This document shows, piece after piece, positions 16,113 through 22,949 of a stretch of 22,949 nucleotides of DNA. Source of the stretch: Balneolales bacterium (GTDB lineage Bacteria; Bacteroidota; Rhodothermia; Balneolales; Natronogracilivirgulaceae); contig SKYW01000056.1 in NCBI GenBank assembly GCA_007127695.1, positions 1 through 22,949 of the forward strand. Reading direction: 5' to 3'. Made by a program: the position numbers and the translations under genes. The first letter of the stretch is position 1; the number at the start of each line of letters is the position of its first letter. Under the pieces are notes generated by a model that was not told the DNA's origin, did no database searches, and worked only from the letters and a program-made list of their open reading frames with translations.

Positions 16113-17081
16113 TCAGTCCATGGACATGGTGTTGCTGTCGGCAATCCTGCGGTATTCCACGTATTCGTCGGGGGTCAGATCGGCAAACATGTAGTTGAGC
16201 GGATCCACAGGTCGTCCGTTCCTGACCACCTCGTAATGGAGATGCGGACCACTGGTAACGCCGGAGTTTCCACTCCGGGCCACAATCTGTCCGCGTTCCA
16301 CTTTCGTCCCGGGTCGTAAACCGTCAGCCAGGTCGGAAAGATGGGCATATCTTGTTTCATAACCGTGACCATGGTCAATGACCAGAAGCAGTCCGTATGT
16401 CCGCCAGCGCCGTGCTGATTTAACAACGCCATCACCGGTGGCATAGACCGGGGTGCCGACCCTTGCCCTGAAGTCCACCCCCTCATGCATACGCTTGTAA
16501 CCGAGAACCGGATGAGGGCGCATTCCGTATCCGCTAAGGATAATACCGGAGGCCGGACGGATGGCCGGGATGTTTCTCATCAGCTCCTTGTTCTGGTTGT
16601 AATGAGCTTTTATCTCCTCGAAGCTGAGTTTCTGTATGTTGATGCGGCGTTCAATGCTCTCAAGGTTACTGGCAGTCCAGCGAAGCAGATCGGATGATGG
16701 TTCACTGTAGGCATCAAAACGGGAATAGATATCGGCCCCGCCAACACCAGCCTGACGCTCGTCATCGGAGATTGGGTCAACTCCAAGCATGGTCCGGTAG
16801 ATATCGTTATCCATGCTTGCAATCATGGCTATCTGCTGATCCAGGTGTTCAATGCTTTTACGTGTTTCGTAGAGTTGATCGTAGAGCACCTTGTTTTCTG
16901 CCTTCAGGGCTATTTCAGCTGGGGATCCAACAGAAAAAGAGAGAAAGGAGAGGGTGACGGCTGTAACGACAGCGCCCACCAATATCCACAGGCTGAGCGT
17001 ATAAATGACACGCTCGGCCAATCCATATGTCACGGGAATGAACTGGCATTCCTTTTCGTCGTAGTAGAAGTAATTTTCCAA
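16113..17081 (-). CDS. Membrane-anchored M23 family metallopeptidase
   Basis: Probable peptidoglycan endopeptidase of the LytM/M23 type acting at the cell envelope. The 322-residue protein has one N-terminal transmembrane segment (about 24-48), a coiled-coil stretch (about 55-95) and a C-terminal M23 domain. Zinc ligands are visible as His189 and Asp193 in RMHEGVDFRA and His272 in GPHLHYEV, with His237 in RYAHLSD, so it appears catalytically intact and not an EnvC/NlpD-like activator. It lies 112 bases downstream of hprK on the same strand and converges with cydC. The substrate bond is unknown; cell-shape or division roles are typical of the family. Confidence 0.9.
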   Translation of the reverse strand: MENYFYYDEKECQFIPVTYGLAERVIYTLSLWILVGAVVTAVTLSFLSFSVGSPAEIALKAENKVLYDQLYETRKSIEHLDQQIAMIASMDNDIYRTMLGVDPISDDERQAGVGGADIYSRFDAYSEPSSDLLRWTASNLESIERRINIQKLSFEEIKAHYNQNKELMRNIPAIRPASGIILSGYGMRPHPVLGYKRMHEGVDFRARVGTPVYATGDGVVKSARRWRTYGLLLVIDHGHGYETRYAHLSDLADGLRPGTKVERGQIVARSGNSGVTSGPHLHYEVVRNGRPVDPLNYMFADLTPDEYVEYRRIADSNTMSMD

Positions 17082-17193
17082 AACCTGGTTTGTCTTGAAA
17101 TCCTATGGGGCTTCGTCAGGGCAATATTTAATACGGAAAAGATATTATTATTGTGTAAGAATACAAAACAAAGGATGTAAGTTGTTGTTTTAT

Positions 17194-18222
17194 CTATTCC
17201 AGATCCCCTTCAAAATATTCAACGGCTCTCTGGATGACCGGACTTCCAGCCTTTTTACCGGCAATCCGGTCCTGGATTTTCTTCTGGAAGGCCTGAGCGG
17301 CATCATATCCGTAGTGGGAGAGAAGATGATTCATGGCGATGACTTCGGCAATGACGGTAATGTTTTTGCCGGGTGTAATCGGCAGGTTGATCGTTGGGAT
17401 GTCAATGCCCAGGACAGAGATATTCTGCCGGTTGAGTCCGGTACGGTCCACGTGCTGGGACTCATCCCACAGACTGAGTTCCAGGATCACTTCCACCCGT
17501 TTCTGGTAACGGATCGCCCGGATGCCGAACATGGACATCACATCCACGATGCCGAGTCCCCGTATCTCCATGAAATGTTTGTTGATTTCGGTAGGGGAGG
17601 CGATCAGCACATTGCTTTTTTTTGTCAGGATGATAACATCGTCGGATACTACGCGGTGGCCCCGTTCCACCAGATCAAGCGCCACTTCGCTCTTACCGAT
17701 GCCGGATTTGCCTGAAATAAGGATACCGACGCCGTATACATCCACCATGGATCCGTGTACCATGGTCTGTACGGCGAACTGATCTTCGAGGAAGTCACGT
17801 ACCAGAAACATGAAATGGGTTGTCTCCATGGGCGTCTGGAAAACCGGCACACCAGCTTTTTCGGCGAGTTGCAGAAAGGAATCGGGCAGCGTATTGTTAT
17901 CGGTCAGGAAGATAACCGGAACAGGGAATTTGGTGATTTCCAGAAAAGCCCTGAGGCAGACATCTTCACCGATATGATCGATGTATTTCCGTTCGCTGTT
18001 GCCGATAACCTGGATTCTCTGGTGGGAATAAAGATCTACGTAGCCGGCAAGGGCCAATCCGGGCCGGTGCAGGTCGGTATCGGTGATCTTGCGTTCGGTG
18101 GAGAAGGATTCCGATGTACAGGGACGGATGTCGAGGTTGAGCTTGGTACGAAGCTGCTCAACCAGAAAAGAGACGCGGATATTCTCTTTTCTGGGAACAG
18201 CCTGTATGTTTTTGTATGGCAT
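17194..18222 (-). CDS. hprK: HPr kinase/phosphorylase
   Basis: Bifunctional serine kinase/phosphorylase of HPr in organisms with a PTS or PTS-like regulation. The 342-residue product has an N-terminal regulatory domain and a C-terminal kinase domain. It carries the catalytic MVHGSMVDVYG (His146), the P-loop GKSGIGKSE (171-179), VSDDVI, and the HprK signature EIRGLGIVDV (209-218). No ptsH or ptsI lies in the window, so the substrate here is unverified. It is 47 bases downstream of hpf on the same strand. The initial residues (MPYKNIQAVPRKENIRVSF) run slightly longer than typical and the start could be a little downstream. Confidence 0.93.
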   Translation of the reverse strand: MPYKNIQAVPRKENIRVSFLVEQLRTKLNLDIRPCTSESFSTERKITDTDLHRPGLALAGYVDLYSHQRIQVIGNSERKYIDHIGEDVCLRAFLEITKFPVPVIFLTDNNTLPDSFLQLAEKAGVPVFQTPMETTHFMFLVRDFLEDQFAVQTMVHGSMVDVYGVGILISGKSGIGKSEVALDLVERGHRVVSDDVIILTKKSNVLIASPTEINKHFMEIRGLGIVDVMSMFGIRAIRYQKRVEVILELSLWDESQHVDRTGLNRQNISVLGIDIPTINLPITPGKNITVIAEVIAMNHLLSHYGYDAAQAFQKKIQDRIAGKKAGSPVIQRAVEYFEGDLE

Positions 18223-18269
18223 TATTGTAAATATGACGTACAGAATACCTGATCAAACGTGGCCAGGTG

Positions 18270-18569
18270 TCAGTTGCGGGAAAATCGTTTGTCTTTGTAT
18301 TTGAGTAGTTGACGGCGCATGTTATCCACTGCAGAACGCACAGCCTGCTCATATGCCGGCCCTGCTTCCGTGGCTTTTAGCAGGTCCTGTTTGACCTTGA
18401 CCGTAAGTTCCGCCTTGGCCGGGTGATCGTTATCCGGGGATGGTTCCAGAACGATATCGCAGGAGTAGATCCTGTCGAAAAAACGTTTCAGTTTATTAAT
18501 CTCCTCGGTAGTGAAGTCCTGGAGATTTTGGCTTGCTTCAAACTTTCGGGCTGTGAAATTGATATTCAT
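18270..18569 (-). CDS. hpf: Ribosome hibernation promoting factor (short HPF/RaiA type)
   Basis: Binds the 30S subunit and inactivates ribosomes in stationary phase. From the ATG at 18569 the product is 99 residues, MNINFTARKFEASQNL..., which matches the family's usual opening. A longer in-frame reading from 18632 adds 21 residues foreign to the family. Only the N-terminal domain is present, as in short HPF/YfiA, without the C-terminal dimerisation domain of long HPF. A basic tail, RRQLLKYKDKRF, is visible. It lies between xer and hprK on the same strand; a xer-hpf pairing is something I associate with Bacteroidota. Confidence 0.88.
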   Translation of the reverse strand: MNINFTARKFEASQNLQDFTTEEINKLKRFFDRIYSCDIVLEPSPDNDHPAKAELTVKVKQDLLKATEAGPAYEQAVRSAVDNMRRQLLKYKDKRFSRN

Positions 18570-18641
18570 TATCTGAGATGGATTAGGGTTTATGTTGAAA
18601 TGGAGGATGTCACAAAACGACTGAAAAAACAAACAGGGTTT

Positions 18642-19577
18642 TCATTCTGAATCAGGGGTATCTGCGCGCGGATGTGCTGTCCGATAGACATTGCGAAGGT
18701 GTTCCACGCTGGTCCCCGTGTAGATTTGAGTAGCGGCCAGGTCGGCGTGTCCCAGGAGTTCCTTGATGACCCGTATGCCGGCTCCACGGTCGAGCAGGTG
18801 GGTTGCGAAGCTGTGCCGCAGGACATGGGGACTTTTTTGGCTGACTTCGCATACGCGCGAAAGGTAATGTGACACCTTTCTCTGGATCAGTCTTGGATAG
18901 ACTCTTTTCCCGGAATCGGTGAGAAATAGCGCCTTCAGATCGTCCTGTCCGGTTTTGGAGCCTGTTAGCTGCGGCCTGTCCGCGAGGTAGTTGCGCAGTG
19001 CCGTGGATGCGGGATCTCCGAATGGGATGATGCGTTCCCTGGCGCCTTTCCCAAATACCTTGACCCGTTTTCGGTTCAGATCGACATCGGAGGTGTTCAA
19101 ACCGACCAGTTCCGAAAGCCTCATACCTGTACTGTAGAGGAGTTCCAGAATGGCCAGATCCCTTTTGCCGGCCGGACTGTCGGTTTCGATTGTTTCCATC
19201 ATGAGTCCAAGTTCGTCCGCACGTACTGTTTTTGGCAGACGATGCTCTTTCTTGGGATTCATGAGCATATGTGCCGGATTGTGGGGGATCTGGCCTCTTT
19301 TGTACGCAAATTTCAGGAATGAACGGACTGATGCGGTTTTCCTTGCGAGTGTGGATTTGGCAGCCTTTGAAGACATGAGGGAGCCAAGCCAGAGTCGAAT
19401 CATGAGCCGGTCGATTCGGTTATAGTCCAGATCTACAGCCTGTATTTCCCATTCCCTGCAACAGAAATCCAGAAACTGGCGGATATCACGTTGATAGGCT
19501 TCCACGGTCTTTGAGGAAGCATTACGCTCAATTTCAAGATATCTGATAAAGCGGCCGAGCAGGAGGAAGTCACTCAT
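18642..19577 (-). CDS. Tyrosine recombinase XerC/XerD
   Basis: Site-specific tyrosine recombinase, probably for chromosome dimer resolution at dif. The 311-residue product has a SAM-like N-terminal core-binding domain (LGRFIRYLEIERNASSKTVEAYQRD) and the catalytic set Arg153 (STGMRLSELVGL), Lys177, His251 and Arg254 (HVLRHSFATHLL), His277 (LLGHADLAATQIYT) and nucleophile Tyr286. Length and motifs are those of housekeeping Xer proteins rather than phage integrases, and no att-like repeats or mobile genes flank it. Whether it is XerC or XerD cannot be decided by eye. First gene of the xer-hpf-hprK-M23 run. Confidence 0.92.
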   Translation of the reverse strand: MSDFLLLGRFIRYLEIERNASSKTVEAYQRDIRQFLDFCCREWEIQAVDLDYNRIDRLMIRLWLGSLMSSKAAKSTLARKTASVRSFLKFAYKRGQIPHNPAHMLMNPKKEHRLPKTVRADELGLMMETIETDSPAGKRDLAILELLYSTGMRLSELVGLNTSDVDLNRKRVKVFGKGARERIIPFGDPASTALRNYLADRPQLTGSKTGQDDLKALFLTDSGKRVYPRLIQRKVSHYLSRVCEVSQKSPHVLRHSFATHLLDRGAGIRVIKELLGHADLAATQIYTGTSVEHLRNVYRTAHPRADTPDSE

Positions 19578-19760
19578 AATCCGTCATTCCTGTATTCATC
19601 CTTCTGATAAGATAATCAAAGCATCTTCATTTAAAAGCAGAAATTCTTAAAAGTTGAAAAAATATGTAAGGAAACGGGATCTCGTTGCTCCTTAGAAATA
19701 CCTGTTAACGAACATGTTGCTTGAATCGAAAATAAAACCATGGATAAAACCTGAGATACT

Positions 19761-20345
19761 ATGAAAATTTCCGATGATCATATGAAAGAGTCGTCATACC
19801 GCCAAATGGACATAGCTGTTGGTGTCCTCATCAGGCACATTCTTGAGATACGAAATGTCACAGAGTGGGCTACCTTCATGGGTTACTCCCGATCCCATTT
19901 TTGCCGCAGTTTTAAAAAACGGTTTCAGGAGAACCCAAAGATGGTGCTTAGGAGGGCACGTTTCAGAAAAGTCTGCAGGGTAATCCAGTCGGACTGGTCG
20001 GCTACCGCCTACAAGGTGGCCCTTGAATCCGGTTTCGAAAATGACAAGGCGCTTCACAAGTTCATCCAGAGGAATTTCAACTGGGGGTTTCTTTCTTTGA
20101 AGGACGAGTTAAAGCGCAATGCTTTCCGATCCAGGAAGATTATCTCTTTTGCGGCAGAATCAGATTATGAATATATCATCGGCCCCCGTCAGAAACGAAA
20201 GGAGCAAGAAAAAGAACAAAAACAACAGAAAAGAGTGGATCCGCAGCAACAAAAAAGACAGCAAAAAGGACGCGCGCAGCCAGGATATCCAAAATGGCAA
20301 GGCGATTCAGACAGGCCGTCCTTTCCAGGTGGGGCCGCTCTTTAA
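19761..20345 (+). CDS. Small AraC-type helix-turn-helix protein with basic tail
   Basis: 194 residues. The central part resembles the double HTH of AraC/XylS regulators: a first HTH at about 33-55 (VTEWATFMGYSRSHFCRSFKKRF) and a second at about 81-107 (ATAYKVALESGFENDKALHKFIQRNF). There is no ligand-binding or receiver domain. The remainder (about 143-194) is a low-complexity Gln/Lys/Arg-rich tail. The reading frame overlaps the 3' end of the convergent glycosyltransferase gene by 39 bases. The second HTH has the fold pattern but not the usual PxxYR ending. It is probably a DNA-binding regulator; its targets are unknown. It is divergent from xer across 183 bases in which I see no clear element. 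Confidence 0.65.
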   Translation: MKISDDHMKESSYRQMDIAVGVLIRHILEIRNVTEWATFMGYSRSHFCRSFKKRFQENPKMVLRRARFRKVCRVIQSDWSATAYKVALESGFENDKALHKFIQRNFNWGFLSLKDELKRNAFRSRKIISFAAESDYEYIIGPRQKRKEQEKEQKQQKRVDPQQQKRQQKGRAQPGYPKWQGDSDRPSFPGGAAL

Positions 20346-21563
20346 AAGACGATCGTAGATAACTACGAAAGCCAGCATATGGAACCAGAGTATACCCGGC
20401 AAGTACAAAAAAGCAGCAGAAATTGGCCAATTCAAAAACTTTGAAACCCAAAGTCGTTGTATTAAAGCAACCAGAACAACCAGGCCTGACAGTGTTGCGA
20501 TCAGGAGCTGGTCGTACAGATCCGGGATACCGGTAAGTGCTGCAATCAGAACAATTGCGGGTAGCACATAAACCGTGAAGTGCAGGAGCCATGCGAGGAC
20601 AAAGGGTGGAATGCTGTAGTTGAAACCGGCAAAGAAATTTTTACGGAATCCATTGAAGATTTCGGAAGGGTTGCGATACATACGGCACCACAGTCTGTCC
20701 GTACCGTGGAACATCCGCATGGTTTTTCCATTTCGGACGACCATTTTTGCCAGAGTGACATCTTCGACTACCTGGTCTCTAACGGCTTCATGTCCGCCAA
20801 TTTCCCGGTATGTTTCTCTTTTGAAGATCATGCACTGTCCACATGCGCTTGCAAACATGGGTTTCACTTTCTGGCGCAGGTTTCGGAACGGTATCCAGAT
20901 CGGCGCCCGATAACTGTAAAGTGTTGGCAGATAGGTGGCCACAGTGGCATAGACTGACGATACGACGGTTTTTTCCAGAAGTGACTCCATGATCTGATGA
21001 GGCCAGACCGTAGCAAAATCAAGTTCGAATCTATGGATCCCGTCCATGACCGATGTGATGGCATCGGCGGCAAGCCAGGTATCGGCATCAAGAAAGATGT
21101 AAATGTCGCCACGGGCATGTCCGGCCAACTGGTGGCAAGCCCAGTTTTTTCCCAGCCAGCCCTCCGGTCTTTCCAGGGAAGAGTGGACAGTGACGTGAAT
21201 ATCTGATGACGGATCGTCCCGCATACGGGATTTCATAGCATCACGGAAGTTTTCGGCAATTTCCCTGGTGCTGTCTTCGGACTGATCATCCAGAATGTGG
21301 ATATCCAGATGGGGCCAGTCCTGTTTCCCGAGGCTATTCAGCAATTTTGGAAGATTGCTTTCCTCGTTGCGGGCTGGGATTAAAATGGAAACCCGGTCAG
21401 GTTCTGGAAAGGTTTTACCGGATATTTCCGAGGCGGGCATTATTGTTCTGGTGTCCATATCGGCCAAGCCAAGGAAGTGACTGCGATTGTGAATCAGAAT
21501 CAGGGAAGTAGTAAAAAGGAAAAAAACTCCAAAAGCAAGGAGCCAGATAAGGTAGACATCCAT
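20307..21563 (-). CDS. Family 2 glycosyltransferase with membrane helices (CrtQ/CruC-like)
   Basis: 418-residue processive-type GT2 protein. It has an N-terminal transmembrane anchor (2-24) and a GT-A domain with VSILIPARNEE (58-68), DDQSED (92-97), GWLGKNWACHQLAGHARGD and the metal-binding DAD (159-161), then VEDVTLAKM (266-274). Several C-terminal helices lie at about 320-395. The GWLGKNWAC...FLDADT pattern is what I associate with carotenoid glycosyltransferases (CrtQ, hydroxychlorobactene CruC) and relatives, so a pigment or lipid acceptor is plausible but unproven. It follows smg by 12 bases in the same direction. Confidence 0.8.
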   Translation of the reverse strand: MDVYLIWLLAFGVFFLFTTSLILIHNRSHFLGLADMDTRTIMPASEISGKTFPEPDRVSILIPARNEESNLPKLLNSLGKQDWPHLDIHILDDQSEDSTREIAENFRDAMKSRMRDDPSSDIHVTVHSSLERPEGWLGKNWACHQLAGHARGDIYIFLDADTWLAADAITSVMDGIHRFELDFATVWPHQIMESLLEKTVVSSVYATVATYLPTLYSYRAPIWIPFRNLRQKVKPMFASACGQCMIFKRETYREIGGHEAVRDQVVEDVTLAKMVVRNGKTMRMFHGTDRLWCRMYRNPSEIFNGFRKNFFAGFNYSIPPFVLAWLLHFTVYVLPAIVLIAALTGIPDLYDQLLIATLSGLVVLVALIQRLWVSKFLNWPISAAFLYLPGILWFHMLAFVVIYDRLLKSGPTWKGRPV

Positions 21564-21575
21564 TGGTGTGCGATG

Positions 21576-22028
21576 TCAGTTAATGGTTTCATTTCCCTTG
21601 AGGAACAGTGACCGGTCGCTTCCAAGGTATTCGCTGTCAAAAATCATTCCGGCCACCCACTCCTTGACATCGGCGACGTCAGTGACTTCATTGTCGATCC
21701 GGAGCATGGCATATTCAATCAGGCGCTCCATTCGTCTGGGGTCCAGTATGCCAATGTAATAAAGTTCCAGTATGTAGCCATAAGCGTCTGATGAGATGCG
21801 GGCTCGTTCATTGGGATGGAGCACCCGTGGCGCAGGCAGGTTTTTCATTTCAGCCTGTTCCCCGACAAGTTCGCCCGATTCGTGCTTCTGAATCAGCCAG
21901 GAATAGGCGGCACTGATTTCCGAGTGATTATAGCCACGCAACTTATCAAGCTTTATATCCTTGAGCTTGGCGCCAATATGGATCCTTTTGACCAGATATA
22001 TAATCAGATCGATAACGTTGTTTTGCAT
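21576..22028 (-). CDS. smg: DUF494 (Smg-like) protein
   Basis: 150-residue cytosolic protein. Its layout matches the DUF494/Smg family: an N-terminal helical part (VIDLIIYLVKRI), a middle RVLHPNERARISSDAYGYILEL, and the C-terminal block MERLIEYAMLRIDNEVTDVADVKEWVAGMIF, close to the equivalent region of E. coli Smg. The molecular function of the family is not established; in proteobacteria smg lies next to dprA and topA-like genes. Here its ATG directly abuts the ybeY stop (TGA-ATG, no gap), which implies translational coupling. Confidence 0.8.
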   Translation of the reverse strand: MQNNVIDLIIYLVKRIHIGAKLKDIKLDKLRGYNHSEISAAYSWLIQKHESGELVGEQAEMKNLPAPRVLHPNERARISSDAYGYILELYYIGILDPRRMERLIEYAMLRIDNEVTDVADVKEWVAGMIFDSEYLGSDRSLFLKGNETIN

Positions 22029-22463
22029 TCAATAATCCAGATAAAGCGTAATGTATTTGTTTTCCAGGGAGTGCATGTGGCTTCGCTGTGAGTCCGTTTC
22101 ATCATCATAGCCAACCAGGTGCAGCAAACCATGTATGACTATTCTCAGCACTTCTGTGTCGAAGGCCACGTCAAGTTCCTCAGACTGGCGTCGTATCTGA
22201 GGGGCACAGCAAAAAAGTGTTCCTTCCACCGGGTCATCATTTTCATGATAAGGAAATGTTATGATATCTGTTACATAGTCGTGTCCGAGATATCGCCGGT
22301 TCATCTCCAGGATATCACTATCGTCCACAAAAACCACTTCCACATGGAGAAAATTCCTTTTTTCATATTCCTGGACAAGAGCTATGAGACGCCGAAGCTG
22401 ATCGCCTGAAAACGGGATGTTCTCATCGGTCTGGTTAAAAATCTCAAATGACGGAGGATTCAT
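22029..22463 (-). CDS. ybeY: Endoribonuclease YbeY (rRNA maturation factor)
   Basis: Zinc-dependent single-strand RNase acting in 16S rRNA 3' maturation and ribosome quality control. From ATG 22463 the product is 144 residues; a TTG at 22478 would add five. Visible motifs are LGHDYVTDIITFPY and the metal site HGLLHLVGYDDETDSQRSHMHSLE. The first two His of the HGxLHLxGYDH signature are present, while the third is Asp, a variation I recall in Bacteroidota. It is directly coupled to smg and lies 43 bases after the unrecognised upstream gene. Confidence 0.9.
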   Translation of the reverse strand: MNPPSFEIFNQTDENIPFSGDQLRRLIALVQEYEKRNFLHVEVVFVDDSDILEMNRRYLGHDYVTDIITFPYHENDDPVEGTLFCCAPQIRRQSEELDVAFDTEVLRIVIHGLLHLVGYDDETDSQRSHMHSLENKYITLYLDY

Positions 22464-22506
22464 CAGGAGCAATTGCAATAGCCAGGGTTTTTACGACAAT
22501 GCCAGC

Positions 22507-22949
22507 TCAATCATCGTCAAAATTGAATCCTTCAAAATCGATGGACTCGGTAAGGGACAACGCGACACTGCACATCATCACCTCGGGGGGCAATTTGGTA
22601 AAGTCACCGCTCAGAAGAGAGTCGTTCACATTGGCATACAGACTGCAACCAGCTTCTTTTTCAATGATAAGACCTGATATTTTGGAACCATCTTTTCCAA
22701 AAAACGTGATTTGATGAAGCATTTCACTGGCTACGAACGCGGTACAGTTATGCAGCTGGAGAAATGTATCCTGCGTGTAGACGGAGATAAGGTTGACAGT
22801 TTCATCATCAATCAGCAGCCCAATGTGGATTTCAAGAGCCATCTTCCGGTTTGATTCCGTATTGGTAATCTCAAATCGGTAAACACTGCCGCTTTTTTTG
22901 GGCTCAGAACCAAGAACTTTGGCTATTGTGGAAATATTTTCCTCAGTGA
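22507..22949 (-). CDS. Unrecognised protein, 5' partial
   Basis: The frame is open from the window edge to the stop at 22507, giving at least 147 residues. An internal ATG at 22842 exists, but coding continues upstream of it (IAKVLGSEPKKSGSVYRFEIT), so the start lies outside the window. Visible: alternating hydrophobic/polar beta-like stretches (MALEIHIGLLIDDETVNLISVY, ITFFGKDGSKISGLIIEKEAG in shorter pieces) and an acidic C-terminus, SIDFEGFNFDDD. There is no signal peptide or membrane segment in the visible part. It shares strand and close spacing with ybeY and smg. I do not recognise the family. Confidence 0.6.
   Translation of the reverse strand, partial: TEENISTIAKVLGSEPKKSGSVYRFEITNTESNRKMALEIHIGLLIDDETVNLISVYTQDTFLQLHNCTAFVASEMLHQITFFGKDGSKISGLIIEKEAGCSLYANVNDSLLSGDFTKLPPEVMMCSVALSLTESIDFEGFNFDDD

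Noticed and set aside
17095..17715. 206-codon + strand frame over hprK
   Set aside because: Complement of the HprK kinase domain, whose P-loop and signature are on the - strand.
18642..19577. Phage or island integrase
   Set aside because: Length, domain layout and neighbours are those of housekeeping XerC/D; no att repeats, tRNA or phage genes are nearby.

Overview
The window looks like the chromosome of a Bacteroidota-related (FCB group) bacterium, most likely a member of Balneolota or Rhodothermota. The reasons are a DUF4837-type lipoprotein, A-rich rather than Shine-Dalgarno-rich gene starts, HprK beside HPF and a Xer recombinase with no PTS genes nearby, and a YbeY with Asp where the third metal-binding His is usually found. 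Base composition is moderate (roughly half GC by eye). The lineage is an inference from gene content; there is no rRNA in the window.

Positions 1-8382 hold a tryptophan biosynthesis cluster on the + strand: trpE (5' end cut by the window edge), trpS, trpG, trpD, trpC, trpF, trpB, trpA. It encodes the whole chorismate-to-tryptophan pathway plus the tRNA charging enzyme. Two gaps inside it hold an unusual repeat family. Three tandem units of about 100 bp lie between trpB and trpA (7234-7534), and one related unit lies before trpC (4248-4341). Each unit starts with a conserved A-rich head ending in AAATG. It then folds into a long stem whose sequence differs between copies but stays paired, carries a small inner hairpin and a conserved ACACA...GCATGATTAT strand, and can encode an 11-13 residue peptide in three of four copies. 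The same head occurs once more directly before trpA, and once before a nine-codon ORF that overlaps the trpC start. This is the most novel element I see.

Positions 8524-9621 encode a DUF4837-like lipoprotein. A 373-base non-coding stretch (9622-9994) with short direct repeats and three inverted repeats precedes a complete cydABDC set (9995-16078): the two structural subunits of a cytochrome bd quinol oxidase and the two ABC half-transporters needed for its assembly. From 16113 to 19577 the - strand encodes xer, hpf, hprK and a membrane-anchored M23 peptidase, in that transcription order. A small AraC-type HTH protein (19761-20345, + strand) converges on, and overlaps, a GT2 glycosyltransferase. 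The right end is a compact - strand run: an unrecognised gene cut by the window edge, ybeY, smg (DUF494) and the glycosyltransferase. I see no tRNA, rRNA, CRISPR array, transposase or phage gene.
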